DNA from: JAAYCU01 sp964401335
GTDB lineage: Bacteria; Planctomycetota; Phycisphaerae; UBA1845; PWPN01
Direction of reading: 5' to 3'
Length of the DNA: 12,516 bases
Assembly: GCA_964401335.1 (NCBI GenBank)
Contig: CAYNYK010000125.1
Span: 1 to 12,516, forward strand
Positions 8,078 through 12,516 of this stretch are shown here, piece by piece. Numbering within the stretch: position 1 is the first letter of the stretch; every line of letters begins with the position of its first letter. The position numbers were made by a program, and so were the translations under genes. A model generated the notes under the pieces. The model was not told the origin of the DNA. It was given only the letters and a program-made list of their open reading frames with translations, and searched no databases.

Positions 8078-8100
8078 GATCTACTCCTTGCGAAAATATC

Positions 8101-8280
8101 CTCGCACAGAGACGCCGAGACGCTGAGAATACAGTGCCTCGCGCAGAGACGCCAAGGCGCTGAGAAATAAATAAGAAAAATAATTCTCTGCGCCTCCGCG
8201 TCTCCGCGCGAGAACTCTTCTTCGTCTCTGCGCGAGAACTCTTCTTCGTCTCTGCGCGAGGATATTCTCCGCGTCTCCGC
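8101..8280. repeat. Right hairpin plus 24-bp tandem-repeat cassette
   Basis: A diverged but colinear copy of the cassette at 7353-7681: forward arms at 8101-8129 and 8138-8166, inverted arm 8184-8212, then half-arm units of 24 bp with ttcgtctctgcgcgag as the core and a final variant unit ending at 8280. Only about three units are present. It fills the whole space between the VCBS gene stop (8286) and the Shine-Dalgarno of the GxxExxY gene (8084-8089). Confidence 0.9.
8138..8212. repeat. Imperfect 29-bp inverted repeat (hairpin) of the right cassette
   Basis: Arms 8138-8166 and 8184-8212 pair at 25 of 29 positions around a 17-nt A-rich loop. The arms differ from those of the left cassette at several bases, yet pairing is equally strong, which would fit selection on structure. 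The loop is seven bases longer than in the left copy, so any reading frame through it is not conserved. Confidence 0.85.
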
Positions 8281-8285
8281 ATCAT

Positions 8286-9479
8286 TCACCGCCTCAGGTT
8301 CTGAAATAAGTACAGGCCCGTTTTGCCGGGGGCGACCAGGTCGAGGTCGCCGTCGCCGTCGATGTCCGCCAGTTGCGTGGATATACCCAACCCGGCCTGG
8401 CCGGTCTCGTCGATCGTGTGTCGTTGCCACTGCCGCCTGGCCGGCTCCCATGTGTAATAGTAAATACGCGGCGGCTCGTTGTCACCGGGGTCTTTGCCGT
8501 CGTGAGCCCGGTAGCGCTTGCCGGCCACCAGGTCCATTCGGCCATCGAGATTCAAATCACCTAGCAGGACTACGTGAGCCTGCGACCAGGTCACGTCGAT
8601 CGCATGTTGGTGCCAGATGCGGCGCCCGCTCGCGTCGCGTTCCTGTTCCAGCCAATACAACCCGAAGTCATGCCCCATCCCGTAGATGATGTCCGTGTCC
8701 CCGTCACCGTCCACGTCATGGGCCAGGATCGGAATACTCGCCCGGCCGACGACATCCGTGTATTCCTTCGACTGGCTGCGACTGGCCGGCCCGGCCGCCT
8801 GCCATTCCTGATGAAAAATCCAGGCCGCCTCGCGTTCCGCCGGTTGCTCCCACCAGCCGTCCGCCCGCAAAATGTCCGGCCGATCGTCGCCATTCACATC
8901 GCCGACGCCGATACCATGCACGTATTTGCCGCTCTCCTCGACCACATGGCGCATCCACCGCACACCATGCGGGGCCGCCGGATCGGTCGTCAACTCGTAC
9001 CAGTAGGTTATTCCCACCATGTTCAGATGGGGCAGAATGTCCATGCGGCCGTCGCCATCAACGTCAGCCAGCATGGCGGTTTCCATGCTCGCCGGTGTAT
9101 CGATCACGATTTCCTCGAAAGGTATGTCGCTACGGCCGGGGTTACGAATCCAGGAGAGCTTTTTACTGCCGTACGCCACCGTGATAACGTCCATCCACCC
9201 GTCGTCGTCCACGTCGTAAGGCAGGTTGGCGAAATCTTCAAAGTATTCGCCACGGGGCTCGATCTCGCGCACAAAATGTTTCTTCCAGTGCGGGGCCTCA
9301 TACCACCAGCCGCCGCACCAGATATCCAGCCGCCCGTCGCCATTCACGTCGAGCACGCCGGCCGCCTCGAATCGCGAATCGGCGTTCAACGTGTGCCGTT
9401 TGAACATTACTTCTCGCGCTGGACTACAGCCGACGAGCAGTGGACAAATCAGCGCGACAATCAGCGATAATCGGTGCAT
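8286..9479 (-). CDS. FG-GAP/VCBS seven-repeat lipoprotein (beta-propeller)
   Basis: A 397-aa predicted lipoprotein: basic start MHR, hydrophobic core and lipobox LVGC with C18. Seven calcium-loop motifs of the form DxNxDGxxD or DxDxDGxxD are spaced about 45-65 residues apart (44-52, 89-97, 139-147, 194-202, 255-263, 308-316, 372-380). This is the count expected for one complete seven-bladed integrin-alpha-like propeller, with nothing else attached. In the fourth, DVNGDDRPD, the usual glycine is replaced by D. Such proteins bind Ca2+ and often take part in protein, polysaccharide or surface contacts; the ligand is not predictable. ATG 9479 has AAGGA eight bases upstream and starts the signal peptide; an ATG 13 codons upstream lacks both. 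The stop codon is almost directly followed by the right repeat cassette. Confidence 0.9.
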   Translation of the reverse strand: MHRLSLIVALICPLLVGCSPAREVMFKRHTLNADSRFEAAGVLDVNGDGRLDIWCGGWWYEAPHWKKHFVREIEPRGEYFEDFANLPYDVDDDGWMDVITVAYGSKKLSWIRNPGRSDIPFEEIVIDTPASMETAMLADVDGDGRMDILPHLNMVGITYWYELTTDPAAPHGVRWMRHVVEESGKYVHGIGVGDVNGDDRPDILRADGWWEQPAEREAAWIFHQEWQAAGPASRSQSKEYTDVVGRASIPILAHDVDGDGDTDIIYGMGHDFGLYWLEQERDASGRRIWHQHAIDVTWSQAHVVLLGDLNLDGRMDLVAGKRYRAHDGKDPGDNEPPRIYYYTWEPARRQWQRHTIDETGQAGLGISTQLADIDGDGDLDLVAPGKTGLYLFQNLRR

Positions 9480-9558
9480 GACAATTTTCCTTGTGCAAAG
9501 AATTTTACCCCTGTCCATGATCTGTTATGATACCACGAAATTGCGAAGGGAGTCGCCT
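9480..9558. promoter_or_regulatory. Divergent intergenic region with probable promoters
   Basis: Only 79 bp separate the starts of two divergently read lipoprotein genes, so both promoters, or one shared control site, should lie here. The region is more A/T-rich than its surroundings. A TATGAT (9526-9531) is a fair -10 for the + strand gene, but its upstream hexamer is poor; on the - strand TAAAAT (9502-9507) is a possible -10. Both assignments are tentative. Confidence 0.4.
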
Positions 9559-10854
9559 ATGGAGCTATTTAGGAAGAATCACCTCAGCGAATGCGCGGAT
9601 ACCGTTGCTTTCGCGACTCAACGGTTACTGCTCCCCTTGGCCGTCTTTTGGCTACCCCTATTGGTTGGCTGCCCTCCGCAGGGAACCGGCCCCGATACCG
9701 GTAAACCGTCCTTTGGATGGGGGCCTGTCCAGCCGCGGCCGCAGGAACCCTCGCCACCGCGTCTGGAAGATGTATGGCCGGCCCGGGCGGTATGGGTCGT
9801 TCGCCAGAATTACAGCAGCCCCAGCCAGATCGCCGGCCTGATGGAGCAATGCCGGGACGCCGGCTTTAACACCGTCATCTTCCAGGTACGGGGTAACGGC
9901 ACCGTTTTGTATCGCTCAAAGCTTGAACCCTGGGCCGAGGAGTTGGGCGGCGATCCCGGTTTCGACCCGCTGGAGGTCGCCTGCCGCGAGGCCCATCGTC
10001 GCGGCCTGGCCCTTCATGCCTGGGTTAACGTGTTGCCCGCCTGGAAGGGTGATGACCCGCCGACCGACGCCCGCCAGCTCTATAACCGCCATCCGGAATG
10101 GTTCTGGTACGACCAGTCCGGGCGCCGCCAGCCGCTCGGCTGGTACGTCAGTCTCAACCCCTGCCTGCCCGAAGTCCGCCAATATCTCGTCAACGTGTTC
10201 GCCGAGATCGTGGGCGGGTATCCCATCGACGGCCTGCACCTCGATTACATACGTTTTCCCTCCGAGGAATCGCCCAAGGGCAGCGACTACCCGCGCGATC
10301 AACGGACGACGGCCTTGTTCAAGCTGGACTCCGGCGGCAAGACGCCCGCCTCCGCGGGTGCCCAGTGGTCGAACTGGCGGACCGCGCAAGTGACCCAACT
10401 GGTTCGCGACATCCACCGCATGGTTCGCCAGACGCGGCCACGGATATTGCTCACCGCCGCCTGCGGCCACGATCCCGCCGAGCACCGCCGCCGCTACCAT
10501 CAGGACGGTCCGGGCTGGCTCCGCGCGGGTCTGATCGACGCCGCCTTTGTCATGAACTACACGAAAGACACCGACCTTTTCCGCCGCCGACAGGAGGCCT
10601 GGCGCAACGCCGCTCCCGGCAAGCCGGTCATCCCCGGCATCGGCGTGTACATGCACGATAACGACTCTATTACCGTCAAGCAGCTTCAGTACGCCCGCTA
10701 CTGGAATCATGGCGTAGCCTTGTTCAGCGCGTCGGCCCTCTTCGACAACGATCCGCGCAGCCGGCAACGCCTCCAGACCGTCCGCCCGATCCTTCAGGGT
10801 ATGCAACGCCAGCCGCTGGCCTTGGCGGACCTCCGTGGTAAAACCAATGAATAA
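9559..10854 (+). CDS. GHL10-family (DUF187-like) glycosyl hydrolase lipoprotein
   Basis: A 431-aa predicted lipoprotein with a hydrophobic signal ending LVGC (35-38, C38), followed by a proline-rich linker (about 40-72). The rest resembles glycosyl-hydrolase-like 10 (GHL10, Pfam DUF187): an early barrel strand NTVIFQVRGNG (104-114), ALHAWVNVLPAW (151-162), the characteristic HLDYIRFP (227-234) with conserved D229, FVMNYTKD (330-337) and GIGVYMHDN (360-368). The family has a TIM-barrel fold and is thought to act on cell-envelope or extracellular polysaccharide; the substrate is unknown. ATG 9559 has AGGGAG six bases upstream. It is divergent from the VCBS lipoprotein gene, and its stop overlaps the start of the next gene (TAATG). 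Confidence 0.9.
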   Translation: MELFRKNHLSECADTVAFATQRLLLPLAVFWLPLLVGCPPQGTGPDTGKPSFGWGPVQPRPQEPSPPRLEDVWPARAVWVVRQNYSSPSQIAGLMEQCRDAGFNTVIFQVRGNGTVLYRSKLEPWAEELGGDPGFDPLEVACREAHRRGLALHAWVNVLPAWKGDDPPTDARQLYNRHPEWFWYDQSGRRQPLGWYVSLNPCLPEVRQYLVNVFAEIVGGYPIDGLHLDYIRFPSEESPKGSDYPRDQRTTALFKLDSGGKTPASAGAQWSNWRTAQVTQLVRDIHRMVRQTRPRILLTAACGHDPAEHRRRYHQDGPGWLRAGLIDAAFVMNYTKDTDLFRRRQEAWRNAAPGKPVIPGIGVYMHDNDSITVKQLQYARYWNHGVALFSASALFDNDPRSRQRLQTVRPILQGMQRQPLALADLRGKTNE

Positions 10855-11804
10855 TGCGAGCTATGAAAGTAACCTGCAAAAACCATACAATGGCCGCCGT
10901 GGACACGACCATTCCAACCATCAACCGCGATTATTACTGCATCCATTGCGGCTACAACCTGCGCACCCTGTCAGTCGCCGGCCTGTGCCCCGAGTGCGGC
11001 CACCCGGTCAACGACTCGCTGCAGACCGACATGGAACTCAAATGGCTTCACCGCGTCCGCCGAGGGTTTACCTGGCTGCTGATCGCGTGGTTCTTTCAAT
11101 CGCTTCTGTATCTGGTACATGGTTTAGGTTACCTTGGTAATCTGCTCAGTGGATGGTATTTTCCCCGTTCAATCGTCACCTGCATGCAAACATTAGGCAT
11201 TGTCCTAAACATTCTCGCTTGCATAGGTATCTATCGTGTTACCGCTTTTTCACTTTATTCACGTACGGCTCTGAAATGTAAATCGTTGGTCCTGTCGACT
11301 AGAATCTGTGTTTTGTTGGCTATCCCTTTGATGTTCTTGATCACTATTCTGGACACGACACGAATCCTGTCCAATACCGATCATTTTTTCCTTTTTTTCA
11401 TCGGCGGGATATGCATGGCGATTTTATTAATCGGTCATATTGTTCTGGCCTCGTATATCAGCAGACTGCTTTGCGTCTGGACCGGGACCATACGTAAATT
11501 GAGCTATACCTGGATTGTTCTATTGGTCATCCAATTATTCTTGAGCACGAGCAGCATGGTCACCTCTTATCTTGCGTACAGACTGGTGATATCATCCGGC
11601 GGCGGTATGTCGGGTCCTTCTCCTCTTCTAAGTTTCCTGATAACTGTGCAGATAGTGATCAATCTGGTATGGGCGTTGCTGTGCGCACTTTTCGCCGTGT
11701 ATTTCTTTCGCCGCTGCCGAACCATCTTGAGCGGGGTCATTGCCGACTGGCAAATGTCGATCGAGCAGGAACCGGACGCGATTGCAGATCGGGCTACATC
11801 TTAA
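10854..11804 (+). CDS. Zinc-ribbon polytopic membrane protein of unknown function
   Basis: A 316-aa protein. Near the N-terminus is a treble-clef or rubredoxin-like zinc ribbon, CIHCGYNLRTL...CPECGHPV, with C29, C32, C45 and C48 as ligands. It is followed by about six hydrophobic helices (roughly residues 72-95, 104-130, 142-166, 176-202, 212-241, 258-286). The CxxCGYxLR pattern before membrane helices is common in planctomycete hypothetical proteins. The start overlaps the upstream stop as TAATG, so translational coupling is likely; ATG 10863 or 10890 are alternatives and none has a strong ribosome site. From about 11100 the gene becomes visibly more A/T-rich than its neighbours, partly because of hydrophobic codons. 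The last 11 bp overlap the end of the converging trpG/pabA gene. Confidence 0.8.
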   Translation: MRAMKVTCKNHTMAAVDTTIPTINRDYYCIHCGYNLRTLSVAGLCPECGHPVNDSLQTDMELKWLHRVRRGFTWLLIAWFFQSLLYLVHGLGYLGNLLSGWYFPRSIVTCMQTLGIVLNILACIGIYRVTAFSLYSRTALKCKSLVLSTRICVLLAIPLMFLITILDTTRILSNTDHFFLFFIGGICMAILLIGHIVLASYISRLLCVWTGTIRKLSYTWIVLLVIQLFLSTSSMVTSYLAYRLVISSGGGMSGPSPLLSFLITVQIVINLVWALLCALFAVYFFRRCRTILSGVIADWQMSIEQEPDAIADRATS

Positions 11805-12372
11805 GGAAGTTGGCCAGGAGTTTGGGCCCTTCGTCGGTCAGGAAACTTTCGGGGTGGAACTGGACGCCTTCGATGGGCATGGTTCTGTGGCGGATGCCCA
11901 TGATCTCATTTTCCGGTGAATCGACCGTTCGGGCGGTTATCTCGAAATCGCGGGACAGAGTATCCGGCTTGATGACCAAGCTGTGATAACGGGTGGCCGT
12001 GAACGGGTTGGCCACCCCCTCGAAGATCGTGCGCCCGTCGTGCTGAATCTCGCTGGTCTTGCCGTGCATAAGCCGGTCGGCCCGGACGATTTCCGCCCCG
12101 AAGGCGAAACCGATCGACTGGTGCCCGAGGCAGACGCCGAGGATGGGCAGCTTGCCCGCGAAATGCCGGATGACCTCGACGCTGATCCCGGCCTCCCGCG
12201 GCGTGCAGGGCCCCGGCGAAATGATGATATGGTCCGGCCGGTCGGCCTCGATCTGCGCGCAGGTCACCTTGTCGTTGCGATAGACTTTGATCTCCTGTGT
12301 GCGATCCAGTTCGCCGATCCGCTGCACGAGGTTGTAGGTGAAGGAATCGTAATTGTCGATCAAAACGATCAT
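11794..12372 (-). CDS. trpG: Glutamine amidotransferase of anthranilate or aminodeoxychorismate synthase
   Basis: A 192-aa class I glutamine amidotransferase, full length for the TrpG/PabA family. It opens with IDNYDSFTYNL, has the oxyanion region SPGPCTP (52-58), the nucleophile C81 in GVCLGHQ, and H173 and E175 in FHPES, so the catalytic triad is complete. It releases ammonia from glutamine for the chorismate-using partner TrpE (tryptophan) or PabB (folate); in many bacteria one such subunit serves both, and no partner gene is in the window to decide. There is no Shine-Dalgarno before ATG 12372, but TTGACA lies at a distance that would place the transcript start at or beside the ATG. Its 3' end overlaps the converging membrane-protein gene. 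Confidence 0.95.
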   Translation of the reverse strand: MIVLIDNYDSFTYNLVQRIGELDRTQEIKVYRNDKVTCAQIEADRPDHIIISPGPCTPREAGISVEVIRHFAGKLPILGVCLGHQSIGFAFGAEIVRADRLMHGKTSEIQHDGRTIFEGVANPFTATRYHSLVIKPDTLSRDFEITARTVDSPENEIMGIRHRTMPIEGVQFHPESFLTDEGPKLLANFLKM

Positions 12373-12378
12373 GGCAGC

Positions 12379-12407
12379 AGCGTAAAATTCCGCCCGCCGC
12401 TTGTCAA
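12379..12407 (-). promoter_or_regulatory. Candidate trpG/pabA promoter placing the transcript start at the ATG
   Basis: On the - strand a perfect -35 TTGACA (12402-12407) is followed after exactly 17 bp by TACGCT (12379-12384), which keeps the key T, A and final T of the -10. The A of the start codon (12372) lies seven bases beyond the -10, the usual distance to a transcription start. With no Shine-Dalgarno present, a leaderless transcript is plausible. Confidence 0.45.
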
Positions 12408-12461
12408 TACGGCCAACCCCTGGATCGGTGGAGTGTGGATATAAGTTTGGGTAAGGTCGCA

Positions 12462-12516
12462 GGGTGGCATGGGCAGGCCCTGGTCACGCGAAAGCGGGAC
12501 AAGGGTTTGCCCGTGC
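12462..12516. repeat. Partial hairpin repeat related to the 213-bp element, cut by the window end
   Basis: The first 19 bases are identical to 1-19, and the last bases (tgcccgtgc) match 47-55. The centre differs: arms 12467-12485 and 12498-12516 pair at 15 of 19 positions, but the tip of the hairpin carries a different sequence. It may be the first hairpin of another family member, or a stand-alone hairpin version. It begins 89 bp upstream of the trpG/pabA start, next to the predicted promoter. Confidence 0.65.

Noticed and set aside
7353..8280. CRISPR array
   Set aside because: The 24-bp units follow each other with a constant short spacer and no variable spacers, and there are no cas genes; it is a tandem repeat.

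Overview
The window looks like a chromosomal segment from a planctomycete-type bacterium, perhaps of the Phycisphaerae; this is an inference from gene content, since there is no rRNA or other marker gene. The pointers are a very large membrane Ser/Thr kinase with an extracytoplasmic beta-propeller half, a TlpA-like thioredoxin fused to carboxypeptidase-regulatory-like domains, a CxxCGYxLR zinc-ribbon membrane protein, a seven-repeat FG-GAP/VCBS lipoprotein, a GHL10-type lipoprotein, and hairpin-rich intergenic repeats. Coding DNA is moderately GC-rich. The window contains a run of exactly 100 N (7498-7597), so it comes from a scaffold with an unresolved repeat.

Layout. Positions 1-468 hold two nearly identical 213-bp structured repeats (copies at 1 and 223, 222 bp apart) and a fragment of a third; 469-600 shows nothing I recognise. 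On the + strand follow the kinase (601-4329) and an alpha/beta hydrolase (4465-5310). On the - strand, read from 9479 down to 5391, are three genes in a row: FG-GAP/VCBS lipoprotein, GxxExxY nuclease-like protein, and TlpA-like multidomain protein. The two spaces between them are each filled by a repeat cassette made of a 29-nt arm in direct and inverted copies plus tandem 24-bp units. A 79-bp divergent intergenic region separates this group from a GHL10-like lipoprotein (9559-10854) and a translationally overlapping zinc-ribbon membrane protein (10854-11804). A converging trpG/pabA glutamine amidotransferase (11794-12372, - strand) overlaps the end of the latter. The window closes with another element (12462-12516) sharing its first 19 bases with the repeat at position 1.

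The genes do not form one obvious pathway. Most products are predicted to be exported or membrane-bound (kinase sensor half, hydrolase, TlpA-like protein, two canonical lipoproteins, zinc-ribbon protein), suggesting cell-envelope biology; trpG/pabA is the only clear intermediary-metabolism gene. The most interesting material is the repeat content: a PD-(D/E)XK-like GxxExxY gene bracketed by two same-orientation hairpin/tandem-repeat cassettes, each beginning at the stop codon of the preceding gene, and a separate 213-bp element whose two copies differ at only two bases, both of which change pairing in one stem.
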